Part shown: positions 23,142-34,895 of the stretch, in pieces | How positions within the stretch are numbered: the stretch's first letter is position 1 | Layout: each line of letters begins with the position of its first letter | Assembly: GCF_003265705.1 (NCBI RefSeq) | Contig: NW_020313057.1 | Coordinates: 3,197,893-3,261,892, forward strand | Reading direction: 5' to 3' | Source of the DNA: Callorhinus ursinus | Lineage: Eukaryota; Chordata; Mammalia; Carnivora; Otariidae | DNA: 64,000 nucleotides | Notes under the pieces: model-generated | Told to the model about the DNA's origin: nothing | What the model saw: the letters and a program-made list of their open reading frames with translations, nothing else | Database searches by the model: none | Made by a program: the position numbers and the translations under genes

Positions 23142-24299
23142 GGAAGAGAAGTTTGGGTGAAAGCATCCTAAGCTGCATGCAGACATGCAGAGTGCTTAAG
23201 CCCTTGGGAGTACTGGAGCCTAAACCTGCCATAAGAGAGTCCAGCATCATCCAGCAGTGGGTCTATGTTAGTACCTGTGCTGGACTCAGTGACTGGTCGG
23301 GAGCAACCTGTGCACGGTGAGGTCTCAGTGCAAGCACAGCAATGGACTTCAACACACAGCAGACGGCCCCCCATCCCATGTGCTCTTGGCCGTAGGGGGT
23401 CTGCCAGGTGCATTCTCCTGGTGGCCACAGAGCCATGTTTTTAACCAAAACCAGAACGAGAAAGGGAGCCTAAGTAAACCTTGGCATGAAGTCAGATCTA
23501 ATGTAAGAGCAAGTTACATTCATCTCCCTGAGATGCCCTAGGTCTGCTTGGCTAAAAGCCATTACCTATCTTCTAAAGGCCAGGGGTAATTGACAGCGGG
23601 TGGCTATAAATGGTGCCAGGTGCTGGTCTGAGTTCACTCTACTATTTATGGAGGGAGGGTGAGCTGGGCAAATGTTTTTATGAGATGGCCTTTGTTGATT
23701 GCTTGTTTACAAAACTGCAATAAATGGGGCCTTTGCACGGCGAGGAAGCTGAGTTCAGGGACTGCAGGGCTTCCCTCTGCTTCCGAGTCCTGCCATCTGA
23801 GCTTCTCTTTCTGCCACCATGACTTCTTTCCTTGTAGCATCAGAGCTTGGGAGATCCCATTATTGGGGTAATTTTCAACTCCGCTTTCAGCCAAGGTAGC
23901 AAACACAAGAGGCGGAACACGTGATTAAGTCCGTTCAGCCCATCAGGTCCAATGGGTCCAATTTGATTTTAACAGAGGAACGATCATGCAAAAACCACCC
24001 ACGGTGGGCATGCTTCCCTTGAATCCGAGGTGAAGAACAAGCTGTTGTGGAAGTGTTCGGGTCTTCCTAACAGATGCTGCACACACTTCCAGGGCGGAAC
24101 CTGTCCCTGCTTTTCTGCATCAGCTCTGGTTCCTCACAGGACAGAGTAATGAGGCAGGGCATGAAATTGTCCTAACCAGCCCCTCCACTTACATGCACGA
24201 AAGCGGTGCTAGCCTGGTGAGAAAAGTAGCTAATGCTCTAAGGTCTAAAGTGTTTCTGAATATTGGTGCTGTTTTCCTGGTGCTTTGAAATTGGTAAGT
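23142..24299. other. Unique sequence, nothing supported
   Basis: Short frames on both strands around 23168-23541 and 23646-23906 lack recognisable features. Confidence 0.5.
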
Positions 24300-24540
24300 G
24301 TGGATAACATTCACAAAACATTTCTTCAGTCTTTCATTCAAAGATATTGAGTGTCTATTATGGGCAAGGTGTTCCTTTTTTTTTTTTTTTTTTTAAGAGA
24401 ATACAGTAACCAGAGATGCTGATAGACAATGGGATGGAGGTCAGGGGAGCTAATTGGAATTTTATATTGATTTCTGTGAATGAGGTAGAGGAGAGAACAG
24501 TCATATAAGCAATACCTTAATCTATGGTAGAAAGACTGAA
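24300..24540. repeat. Old dispersed repeat fragment with (T)19 run
   Basis: 'ttcagtctttcattcaaagatattgagtgtctattatgggcaaggtgttcc' leads into a run of 19 T (24376-24394) and 'gaatacagtaaccagagatgctgatagac', the same kind as at 19.3 kb. Confidence 0.45.
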
Positions 24541-24825
24541 AGACTCGTCATAGTATATGTAATTAGGTAAAATAGTAATTATTTATGATTTTTCCTAGGT
24601 AGTTTGTGATTTTACAAGGGCTGCAATATAAGCTACAAATGGCCCAACCAAAGATGGATTGGGACCTTTGCATATGCAGTGATCGAGGAGTAACCAGCTG
24701 TGCCTGGACCTGCGTGCATGGTGCAGTGCAGTAGCTACTCGCAAATGTGGCTGCCGTACACATCAAAGTGCTTCATCTGAACTAAGGTGCTTTAAGTATG
24801 AATTACACACTGGATTTCCAGACGG

Positions 24826-24960
24826 AGCTGCTCTAGACTATAAGCTTCCGGGAGATAGATTCTCATGCTGTGTCCCTAGAATACAACACAATTCCTGGAG
24901 TATACAAGGTGGTCTAAGATGTTTGCTGGGTGGGTGAGTGCATGAGTTAAGTACACATCC
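24826..24960 (+). repeat. L2 LINE 3' end remnant
   Basis: 'ctagactataagcttccgggagatagattctcatgctgtgtccctagaatacaacacaattcctgg' matches the L2 3' end. Confidence 0.7.
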
Positions 24961-27055
24961 AGACTGTCACAAATAGGTAGGCGATTATTTATTGTCTCAC
25001 TCTGCACCTATCCATTCTTCTTCCGTAGTATCTTTGTACCTTCTGACAAGTTCACTCAGAGCTTGCCCTAAAGCATCCAGTGTGCAGAAGACCATCACGG
25101 ATCCTGTGCTAGTCTTGGCAGCTTCAAGGGGGAGTTGGTAAGCCGGGACACCTGCCAGGGGATCCGCGGGATTCAGAAACTCTCTGAAGGGGGTTTCACT
25201 CTGTATATACTCAGATTTCCCTCCCTGCTCTCTTACCTCTTCTATGTCTCAAAAATTTTAGTTGACCCAAAGAAGTGTGTGGTCATCCTTCCTTTTATCT
25301 GATAATTATATGACTGTCGTTCCTGCTTGGAAACGTTCTTCTGGCTGCTCCCACATCATCAGTGGTCATTCTGCTCTTCATGGGTCTGTTTCTCCTAAAT
25401 AGCAGGTTATAAGTGGATAAGAACTAAGGAAACAAAAAATGGGCTTTTTAGAATTGTGTTTAAACATAAGAATAAATCGGTTCCAAGTGAGGACTTGAGG
25501 AGCCCCCCCCCCCCATAGACATAGGCTTTGCAGCATGGACTTAGGCTGCTTCTGTTGGTTCTTCCTAGGGCTCCTGCTTAGTGCTAGTCCCTGGCTTACA
25601 TTTGAGGCAAGTGTGTGACCAGGGAAGTGAGCTCTGAAAAATGAGGTTAAGGTGTATCTGGGATAATGCAGTATTTGGAAAGTTAGAAGCAACTGGGGTA
25701 AGGTCAAGCTAAGTATTTGGCCAGGGCATTCAGATCTACCCAACCACACCTCTGAATGAGTGTCTCTGGGAAACCATAAGCACAGAGAACCAAGGACAAA
25801 GAAGGAATATCTCACTGGGCTCTCCGGTTCCACGGCAGAGCTCCAATAAGCTGAGTCAAATGACTCAGAGGACTCTCATACTCAAGCCAGGCTGCTGTGA
25901 GTGGTGTCAGACTAGAACAGGCCCAGAGGATGCTGTCAAAGTCTGACCTCCATCTCAGAGACTGGGACCCAGCTTGTGGCAGACTAGAGCTCACCTGCAG
26001 AGAGAAGAGCTGAAGAGAAGAATGAGGGAGAACAGGGAACAAATCTCCCCAAGGCTGAGGGGAGCTTGCCCAAGCCATCCTCCTTGAATCTTTGTTGGGG
26101 CACATAAGGCAAAGGGCAGGGGTTAACTTTCAGAGAAGCCAGGAGGACCAGACGGCATTTCCCAAGGAAGCCATACCCAAGCATGCCATGCCTTTGAAAG
26201 CACCACCCACTGAGACTGTAGTCCGTCCAATCCACACTCTGGAGTCTGGCCAACTCACAATAGCCCTCAGCGTCCTTGGAGATAGGATGAGTTGGGGGTG
26301 GTGTGCGGTGCGGAAGAACAGAACTTCTTCACCCTGGAAGTCAAGGAGCTCTGATTCCCAGACTATTACAGTAAGAAAGAAGGGTGATCTCTTCAGTAAT
26401 AGAAACCTGCAGAAAAAGAAGAAGAACTAGTATATACATGCACATATACGTATATGCGTGCATTTTTAATTAGGGCTTTACTAATTAGTCTTTGATTTGG
26501 ATAATTTGAAGAAATAGGCAGCACATGATTCTGAAAATGGGTTTATTATGTATAGTTGTATTTTTTTAAAGGAACGTTTTATTCAATAACAATGATGCCA
26601 ATGAAATGAAAATCCAATGCACCTCACAGGATGCTTTGAGCTGGTTTTCCCTGAAAGTATGGAGAACATAAGTGTCATTAAAAGGGATTTTAAGTGCAAA
26701 TCTCTACGGATATGGGAGCTCCTCTCCCCCACTGCCACCCCTCCCCATGACAGGTTGTTCACGGCCGCCATCTTGGTGTGTATTCCACAATTAGCACACA
26801 CACAATAACGCCTTTGTATGTCTCCTCAATTATAATGATGACCCCCATTAGTGAAGGTGGAGATGGAAGCATAAAATGGGATGTCCTTTTGAATTTGGAA
26901 AGAAAGTTTAATCATTCTCTCCTGTGAGCCTAACCCATAGTGTAAAGATGGTGAGGTCCCAGCAGAGCCAGTGTTGTCTCTTCAAGACCATCTCATTCTT
27001 CTGAAATGGACTGAGAGGAAACACAGACATGGCCACATCTAGAACCACAAAGAGT
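24961..27055. other. Unique sequence, nothing supported
   Basis: There is a run of 11 C at about 25504-25514 and an AT-rich patch near 26430-26580. Frames at 25378-25833 and 25812-26253 (minus) have no recognisable domain. Confidence 0.5.
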
Positions 27056-28075
27056 TCTTAACTGCTCTGTCTTCCACTCTCTTCTCTGCACTAATCCATC
27101 TCACATACCTGCCAGATTAATTCTCCTAAAATGCCACCTTAATCATGTTACTCCTCTTCACCCATCTTCATAGCTCCTAATTACTTAGATAATTAAATTC
27201 AAAAACAGATTCGGCTGCTCCAAGCCCTCCCCTGCAGGGCCCACATTCTCATATCTGACCTTTGTCTTCGGCACCTTCCTTCAGATAAACCAGCCTGCTT
27301 CCTGTTTCTCAAATCCTTCATGAACTTTCCCACACCAAGCATTTGCTCACGCCATTCCTCAGGCCACAAATCTTTGACATCATTCTCTCTGCCTTTTCAA
27401 ATCCTCACCTCCCTTCCTGCCTTGAGTAATCCTTGCACACCTACAATGTGTTAGGGGCTTTGTGTGAGCCCTGCTCTCAACTCTGCCTGCCTGCAGGATG
27501 TCCTCCTTCCCTAGAGCACACAGCTCTTCATTGTTAGTTAGCCATAGAGTCCCGTGACAGTCTCTTATGCTCTTACTGTAAACTGTCTTTGTCCATTCAG
27601 GCTGCTATAAAAGAATACAATCAACTGGGTGGCTTATCAACAACAGAAAATTATTCCTCACAGTTCTAGAGGCTGGGAATCCAAGATCAAGGTACCAACA
27701 GACTTGGTGTCTGGTGAGGACCTGCTTCCTGGTTCATACACAGCCATCTTTTTGCTATGTTTCCAAATAGCTGAAGGGGCAGGGGATCTCTCTGGGGGAT
27801 CTCTTACAAAGTCACTGATCCCATTCATGAGGGCTCCACCTTCATGACTTAATCACCTTCAGAGGCCCATCTCCAAATACCATCTACCATAAGGTTAGGA
27901 TTTAGTGTATGAATTTTGGGGGGCAGCAAACATTCAGTTTATAACATATACTTTTTTTTTTTTTTAAATTGTGTTCTGTCTCTCAATAAGATTTCCAATG
28001 TCTCAGTGCAAGGATCATGCCTTATTCTTTTTGGTTCCTGACATAATGGTTTGCCTGTGGTAGGTATGTTTAGTA
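27056..28075 (+). repeat. L2 LINE split by an LTR
   Basis: The 5' piece (27056-27593) has 'cttccactctcttctctgcactaatccatctcacatacctgccagatt' and 'ctcacgccattcctcaggccacaaatctttgac', typical of the L2 3' third. The 3' piece (27966-28075, 'tctctcaataagatttccaatgtctcagtgcaaggatcatgcc...gtaggtatgtttagtaaac') continues the same element after the LTR at 27594-27946. Confidence 0.7.
27594..27946 (-). mobile_element. Solo LTR, MaLR-like, inside L2
   Basis: It starts TGTCTTTGTCCATTCAGGCTGC and includes 'gggtggcttatcaacaacagaaaattattcctcacagttctagaggctggg', 'gatcccattcatgagggctccaccttcatgacttaatcacc' and 'tgtatgaattttggggggcagcaaacattcag', ending CA at 27946. Flanks taaac and tatac are a 5-bp duplication with one mismatch. 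No internal sequence. Confidence 0.85.
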
Positions 28076-28446
28076 AACAATTTCTTCTAATGGATTGATT
28101 TTATTAAAATTCAGTCTTAATGATTTTTGTACTCTGATATTTCCCATAGCAAACCCAACCATAGCATTTCAAGCTTAGGAATCCATCCAGGGAAGAAGCA
28201 GCAGTGCTTTATAAGTAACTCTTCTCTCGAAGGAAAGCCTATGTAAGGCTCAGGTAATCCCTAAGCTGGACATGTGTGCATTTTATAACTACCCTGTGGC
28301 AACAACAAAATCATGAGCCAGATCACAGCGTGGTATATTCTCTCATTATTCTCAATGGATCCATGCCTCAGGGAAACCCATGGCATAGAGGCCTGTGATT
28401 TTATAAAACAGAAATAAATAAGAGTTAAAATATTGCCTCTGCACTT

Positions 28447-28780
28447 GGAGGACGTTATGCTAAGTGAAATAAAGCAGCCACAGAAAGACAACTACTATAT
28501 GATTCCACTTATATGAGGTTCCTAGAGTAGTCAAACTCACAGACACAGAAAGTAGAATGGTGGCTGCCAGGGAGGTTGTAGGAGGGGGGAATAGGGAGTT
28601 GGTGTTGAATATGTACAGAGTTTCAGTTTTGCAAGATAAAAATAGTTCTGGAGATTGGTTGCACAACAATGTGAATGTACTTAACACTACTGAACTGTAT
28701 ATTTAAAAATAGTTAAGATGGCAAATTTTATGCTATGTGTATTTTACCAGAGTTTTAAAAAAATTTAAATAACCATCAAA
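28447..28780 (+). mobile_element. L1M-type LINE, 3' end only
   Basis: 'gacgttatgctaagtgaaataaagcagccacag', 'actatatgattccacttatatgaggttcctagagtagtcaa', 'gtagaatggtggctgccaggg' and 'ttaagatggcaaattttatgctatgtgtattttacc' are the L1M 3' untranslated region, followed by an A-rich end. It is heavily 5'-truncated with no coding capacity. Confidence 0.85.
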
Positions 28781-29864
28781 AAGAAAAAAGTAGCTGCTCA
28801 TGAGAATTCGAAGACGTGTGTCTGGCAGATTAAAATCACTTCAACAGTGGCAAAAATATTTCCTACTTACTGATTTTCAGCATAACAAAGAGATTCACAG
28901 GTATTTTTCAAAATAAGTGATAAATCTTTTTAAATATAGTTCAGGTAAATGATGGGCCCTTCCCTGGAAGGTCTTCCAGTCTTTCTTGCCTTTTAAAAAA
29001 ATAAATGCGCATTTCAGTTGTCAGAATGTGTATTTCTGTTTTCTCTTCTTGAATAATAAGAAAGAGGAAAACCTTACGACCACTTTACGGTTTATAAAAT
29101 CTCTCACATTTGCTGTTTTCAAAGACAAGAATGTCCCTGACATCTTTAGCACCTCATTTCCATGTTTGATCATGGGCAAGAGACATTTTTTCTTTCTTTC
29201 AAATGAATTCTTTTTATAAATCAACTTCTCCTTACTTGGTCTTTTAAAATAGACTGAAAGATCTTAGCAGCCTTCTCATAATGTCCTTGTAATTAGACAT
29301 TTGAAAACAGCGTTTGTGTGTGCATAGTTGTTTTTGTTTTGTTTTGTCTTTACCACATCTACTTTTGATGAGACTTTCAGTGGCTCATAGGTTAAACATT
29401 TAGGAATAGAGAAGAGACCATCTGTAAGAATTAAAAATAGTGAAGACCTTTATGCACCTACCTTGAGCAGTTTATGCCAATTGTCAAAGAATTTTGCTAC
29501 AAATTTTCCTGGCAGCTTAGACACAAGGGGAAACATCTGATTATATGTTTTGTTTTTCAGTAATAGAATATGTTCGAATTTAAGTGAACATGAAAACAGT
29601 AATGGGATACCTCCTACTTTTACTTTCTTTAGAAGAGACAAGTATAATTCCTTTTGCCTTTCCTTATAATACTGATTTTCCATCCTTTTGTTAAGTTCTC
29701 CTCCTCCTTTACAGGTCTTTCACTTTCTTTGTAACTTCCATAACACAGTGAACCAAACTGGACATTATGCTGTGCTAGAGTTGACTGTATAAGAGAACCA
29801 GTGAAAGGGGGTAGGGTATAATATATCAGCCTGTGCAGGGTATAGTATCTCACCCATGGTTATG
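28781..29864. other. AT-rich unique sequence, nothing supported
   Basis: No convincing frame. A short TTTTG-type run lies at about 29327-29347. Confidence 0.5.
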
Positions 29865-30048
29865 GTCTCCAAGACAGAGAGACACAGTGAGAGAAGGAAC
29901 ACAAGCAGGGGGAGTGGGAGAGGGAGAAGCAGGCTTCCCGCCGAGCAGGGAGCCCAATGTGGGGCTCGATTCCAGGACCCTGGGATCATGACCTGAGCTG
30001 GAGGCAGGTGCTTAATGACTGAGCCACCCAGGCGCCCCAGCCTCCAAG
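29865..30048 (-). mobile_element. Can-SINE, minus strand, lacks its A/T tail
   Basis: The GA-rich middle, 'gcaggcttcccgccgagcagggagccc', 'gggatcatgacctgagc' and the head complement 'gagccacccaggcgcccc' are present, but the usual tttaaagattttatttattt tail is absent. Flanking gtctccaag (29865-29873) and gcctccaag (30040-30048) may be a short target duplication. Confidence 0.9.
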
Positions 30049-30159
30049 GCTTTTTATGAGATGCTTTTACTTAACCAGCATTTTGTCATCCCATATTTGC
30101 TATTCAATTCAGAAAGCGCATGAATGCCTACTATTCTGGAAGCTGTGGAGCTTGAAGTA

Positions 30160-30930
30160 TCTTATACTTGGTGGGAATGTAAATTAGTGCCACCACTATA
30201 CGAAACAGTATGGAATTTCTTCAAAAAATTAAAAATAGAACTACCTATCATTTAACCCAGCAATTCCACTTCTTGGTACATGTCTGAAGATGATGACCTC
30301 AGTATTTTAAATAGTTACCTGCACCCCCATGTTCACTGCAGCATTAATCACAATAGCCAAGACACGGAAACAACCTAAGTGTCCATTGATGGATGAATGG
30401 ATAAAGAAGTTGTGATATATACGTATACAATGGAATATTATTCAGTGGTGAGAAGGAGATCCTGCCATTTGTGACAAGAAGAAGAGAACCTCAGGGAATT
30501 ACGCTACTTGAAATGAGTCAGAGACAGACAAATACTGTATGATTTCCCTTATATGAGGAATCTAAAAACATCGAATTCATAGAAACAGAGTAGAATCATG
30601 GTTCCCAGAGTCTTGGGGTGGGGTAAGGAGATATTCTGGTGTACACACTTTCAGTTATAAGATGAGTAAGTTCTGGGGATCTCATGTACAGCATGGTGAC
30701 TATAGTTAATAATATATATTATATACTTAATGGTTGCAATGAGAGTAGAGCTTCTGTGTTCTCACCATAACTAAAAAACAGGGATTATGTGATGTAAAGG
30801 AGATATTAATTAGCCTTATTGTGGTAAACATTTTGCAATACATACGTGTATGAAATCGTCCCACTGTATATCTTAAGCTTACACAATGTTATATGTCAAT
30901 TATATCTCAATAAAGCTGGAAAAATTGTTT
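30160..30930 (+). mobile_element. L1M-type LINE: ORF2 C-terminal relic plus 3' UTR
   Basis: 'ttggtgggaatgtaaattagtgccaccactatacgaaacagtatgg' through 'catgttcactgcagcattaatcacaatagccaagacacggaaacaacctaagtgtcc' and 'caatggaatattattcagtgg' is the degraded end of L1 ORF2. 'gtgactatagttaataatatatattatatactt' and 'caattatatctcaataaagctgg' are the 3' UTR end. Many stops are present, so it is inactive. Confidence 0.93.
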
Positions 30931-31565
30931 CAAAAGAAGGTCCAAAGAAAAGAGATAGCTGTAAAAACTCTCATAAGAACACTCTTCGCTCTTAATATGA
31001 CCAGTTTCTTATGGGTCAGGCTTTGTGGGGTTAAGCGGGACATTCAAGCTGAGACTGTAAAGATGAGAGGGGGGTCAGCCATGTGAAGAACTGGAGCACT
31101 GGGGAGGACAGCCCATAGGGAGGGCACCCCGTGCCCACAAGTTATGTGGAAGGGCTTGGTGTCACCGAGCTCAGGTCCGTTAAATCCTGAGAGTCCTTGA
31201 TAATCCCCCCTCAAGATGCAATTTGTGGACACTTTTCTCAGCCCTGCTCCTACAGCACATGCAACTCAATCTTTTAAAGATCGCTGTCCTGATAGGATTG
31301 TGTGAGATGATTTTATCTTATCCCTTACAGGAGAGAAGCAGACAGTACAGAGTTGAGAATACTGAACCACATGGAATTGCCAGCTTCGTGGGTCAACAGT
31401 GGTTGTTGGCTATTGGCAGTTTCACACGCTCCAACCTCATCATTCTGAGTATTGGGACTGGCCCGTGGACGTAAGAGTGGTCAGGGAAAGTCTCTTGGCT
31501 TTATGTTTTCCTTCACTTTTCTGCACAGGCCAGCTGGGGTTACTTCACAGACTTGGGGCCCAGGC
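30931..31565. other. Unique sequence, nothing supported
   Basis: No repeat recognised. The 83-codon plus frame at 31223-31474 has a hydrophobic start (residues 1-30) but no splice or domain support. Confidence 0.45.
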
Positions 31566-31660
31566 AGGGAGAGGAAGAAAAGGAAGAAGGAAGAAAGGAA
31601 AGGAGGGAGGGAGGGGGAAAGGAAAGGAAGACAAGGGAAGGAAGGAGGAAGGAAAATAAA
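31566..31660. repeat. Polypurine (GGAA/GGGA)n tract
   Basis: Nearly all bases over about 95 positions are purine (gggagaggaagaaaaggaag..., gggagggaggggg..., ggaaggaaggaggaagg). Low-complexity lysine/glutamate frames run across it. Confidence 0.92.
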
Positions 31661-31819
31661 CATCTCGTTACCTTCTACCCGTGCCAATAAAAATTCTGGT
31701 CAGTAGAGTGGGCAAACATGGTAAGGCAACCACCCCGCCCAGAAGTGCTGCCTTAATTTAGCTATTGTGTACTAATTGGAACCTGATATTTGAAAGACAC
31801 TAATTATACCAATTAGGTT

Positions 31820-32085
31820 GGCATTCCGCTGCATATAATAGAAAAACTAAGGCTTACAGGGTTGCTAATAGTGGCCTAAACAGGATAGGTCTTGATTTCT
31901 GTCTCTTGGAAAATCCATCTGCAGGTAGGCAATCCAGGACTGGCATGGAGTCTCCATGGTCATCAGGGACCCAGGCCTCTTGTAATTTGGGGTTCCATCA
32001 CCCTCACCATCCATATCACCTCATGGCCCCAGATGGCTCCTTGAGATTGGAGCATGACCTCTGTTTTCCAAACTGCAGTAAGGGA
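31820..32085. repeat. Possible dispersed repeat running into a gap
   Basis: 'gtaggcaatccaggactggcatggagtctccatggtcatcagggacccaggcctc' resembles a known mammalian dispersed repeat that I cannot name. Its right end is lost in the assembly gap. Confidence 0.4.
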
Positions 32086-32095
32086 NNNNNNNNNN
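32086..32095. other. Assembly gap (10 N)
   Basis: Ten consecutive N. Sequence content and true length here are unknown. Confidence 1.
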
Positions 32096-32654
32096 ATTTA
32101 AGAAGACTTTCATTAACATCCCACTAGGCAAAGCATAGTCACAGGATGTACCTGCATGAGAGCGCATTTGTATACCCGCTTAGATGAGCTCATTGCTGAT
32201 CCGATTAAAGTGTATGTTTGTTACATGGGGAAGGGGATAAAGTATGTGTGGGGGGCACGGCTTTTTCCATCACTTCTGCAGTGGAGCCCGCTGTTGTCCA
32301 AGTCACGGTGTGTAAGGGAGAAGCGAATGTTATGAAAGCAGATATAAAAGACACCAAGTAGAACAAAAAGCAAATCATTATCATGCCTCACACCCCAACT
32401 TTTAAAAAATGCTCTTGATTTCCTATGGGCTGGGTTTAGAATTTTAGAAAATAAAGCTTCAGGAAGTAGCTGTGACAAGTTGCCCTGTGTGAAACCTCCC
32501 GTGCATATAATCACTGTACCGGATATAATTGGGAGCTAATTTCATATTTCCTGCATATCATATTGGAAAATTGAGCTGTCAGATCTGTTTAAGGGCTACA
32601 TGCCAAATGGGAACACCCAAGCCCTGCTCTCTTCAAGAATACATTTCTGCGTGA

Positions 32655-32657
<3 letters not shown>
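32096..32657. other. Unique sequence, nothing supported
   Basis: The longest frame (97 codons, minus 32221-32514) has no recognisable feature. Confidence 0.5.

Positions 32658-32695
<38 letters not shown>
32658..32695. repeat. (TC)n microsatellite
   Basis: About 19 uninterrupted TC units. The RE-repeat frame on minus is an artefact. Confidence 0.98.
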
Positions 32696-32697
<2 letters not shown>

Positions 32698-34289
32698 AAG
32701 ACTTAACAATAATAGTGTACTGGAAGCCAAATCCAATGGAATAAGCCTTTGAAGTTCAGGTATTTGCTGTGTATAAAATTTAGAAAACAGAAAAGTCAAT
32801 GTAACTGAAGGAAATCTCTGAGATATCCTGTTCCGTATAAAGTCTCTTAATTTCCAAGGCTTTAAAAACTGTGGATTGTAATATGGTAGGCCGATGTCTT
32901 AAGCATTATGTGAGGTTCAACTGGGTCTTGATAATCCGTGGTCAGGGCGCCCTGACATACCCGTAATCAAAAGCTTGGTTAGTAAGAAAAGAGCAGGGCA
33001 TGATTCAGTCTTTCTCTTGAGAGAGATTGAGCTACATGCTGTGAATGTTTATTACCGAAGCCTCACTGCTAGTGCAGGACCTTCAGTCTGTCACTCATCA
33101 AAGAATCTTCCACTCAGTGGACTGCCCCGCCTGTGTTCTTTTCCCATCCTTTTTTCTGAGTTCTTTTGCATCTTGCATTTTTTCCCAGTTATGCCTAACT
33201 GAGAGGAAATCTGCATCTTCTGTTCCCCAAGAGCATGGCAGTACATGGACTGGACTTAAGTCCAGTAAAAGCAGCTTGATTTTCTCATTCGTGTTCTAGA
33301 AATAGTTGAGAGATGATGGTCATCAAATATCTGGTGAGAGATATGCTTTAAGTTAGATAATATAATCTTGATGAAGAAGGGAAGAGGAAGAGAATCCACT
33401 TCTGTGCTTTGCTCTGTGAATAGTTTGTGAGCATTATTCCTCAGGGAGAGTGTGTTGTGTTGTGTTAGTCTTAAGTCTTGTAGATGGAAGTTCTCAAGCC
33501 AAGGGGATGGCAGCCATACCGACCAGGTCCAGATATGAACAGGACATGAAGTAGGTAAAATGCATCACTGGTGTCTCCCCATCCCCACTCTTCACCATTT
33601 TGCCCTTCCCCTGATGTCCTTTCCCCTTCGATTCCCTGTCACTTTTTCCTCCCTTCTCAAAAAGCTCTGCTAAAACCAATTCATACCTAAGCTGTAATAA
33701 AGGGTAAGTGGGTTTCATTGGAATTTCAGCCAATGGTGAGTATCTGAGGAAGGTTCTTTTGAGTAGCAGATTCCATAGGCCTTTTTTACCTTCTCATAAG
33801 ACTAAACGTGCAGCAAGGAATTTTAAAGAAAAAACCCGGGAAGAGTTTTAACAAAATTAATGATTGCAGGTCAGTTCCACTGGTTTCATTGCCCACCCAC
33901 CCTTCCCTCCCCAAAGAAGGAGAAGGGTAGGAAGTTCTGGGCAATCCTAGAGCCTGCCTGAGATCTAGTATGGACAAAAGGATTATAAAAATCACAAGTG
34001 AGAAGCTATCTAACTTCACTGAGCTGTCACCTAGCCCAGAGGGTTTCAGATGTTTTTGGTTATAAGTGGAATATTTTTTAACAGGCACAGTATGGGGATT
34101 CTTACCATGTAAAACAGAGCAGATGTAGCAGAGCTGTTTTGGTAGAAACCTGGTTGGATATCATGGGGTTGGGGGAATGGGAAGGAAAGCCAGAGGCTCT
34201 TGCAGGAACCACTGGGATTTGGCGTCAAGAGTTTAAACCCCACTGGACCATGCAGCCCACACACCATGATGATCCAGAAGCTTGGGCCC
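32696..34289. other. Unique sequence, nothing supported
   Basis: No repeat of note. The frame at 33494-33733 (minus) and overlapping frames at 32975-33299 (plus) are unconvincing. Confidence 0.5.
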
Positions 34290-34370
34290 TGAGATGCTTG
34301 AAGACTTACCCAAAGTTACACAACCCAGAGAGGCAGAGTCAAAACTCTATCCCACGTACCACACTTCTAG
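34290..34370 (-). repeat. MIR fragment
   Basis: 'gagatgcttgaagacttacccaaagttacacaacccagagaggcagagtcaaaactc' is the reverse-complement MIR tRNA-related half. Confidence 0.6.
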
Positions 34371-34690
34371 TTTAGAGTTCAATAATGATAAGTAAATGAC
34401 TGATTTTCCCGTAGACATTTATCTTTTTTCTGATTATTAGAAAACCTGGAAAGTGTAAGACATGTGGGGAGAGGGAGTTAAATCCACCTAAAACCCCATA
34501 AATCCAAAAAATTATATGCTGTATTTCCAGCAAAAAATAATCTTCAGTAATTTTAGCTTCAAGATCTGAAAGAGATTTAGATTTTCTCATGTTGATTCAA
34601 ATGTGTGGCAGATCATGAGACCCACTAAGCCTATACAAGCAAATGTCCCAGATCTTAGATGGTGACTGCATATAGAAAGGTTGAGTTATT

Positions 34691-34895
34691 TCATTTATTC
34701 TGATTTTTTTTTAAAAGATTTTATTTATTTATTCATGAGACACAGAGAGAGAGAGGCAGAGGGAGAAGCAGGCTCCCCAAGGAGCAGGAAGCCCGATGTG
34801 GGACTCGATCCCAGGACCCTGGGATCATGACCTGAGCCTAAGGCAGACGCTTAACCATCTGAGCCACCCAGGTGCCCTCATTTATTCTGATTTTT
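34691..34895 (-). mobile_element. Can-SINE, minus strand, perfect 18-bp TSD
   Basis: The T-rich tail is at 34703-34735, then GA-rich 'gacacagagagagagaggcagagggag', 'gggactcgatcccaggaccctgggatcatgacctgagc' and the head complement 'gagccacccaggtgccc' ending at 34877. The duplication tcatttattctgattttt is identical at 34691-34708 and 34878-34895. The 'catgagacacagagagag' middle is closer to a different Can-SINE subtype than the 2.75 kb copy. Confidence 0.97.
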
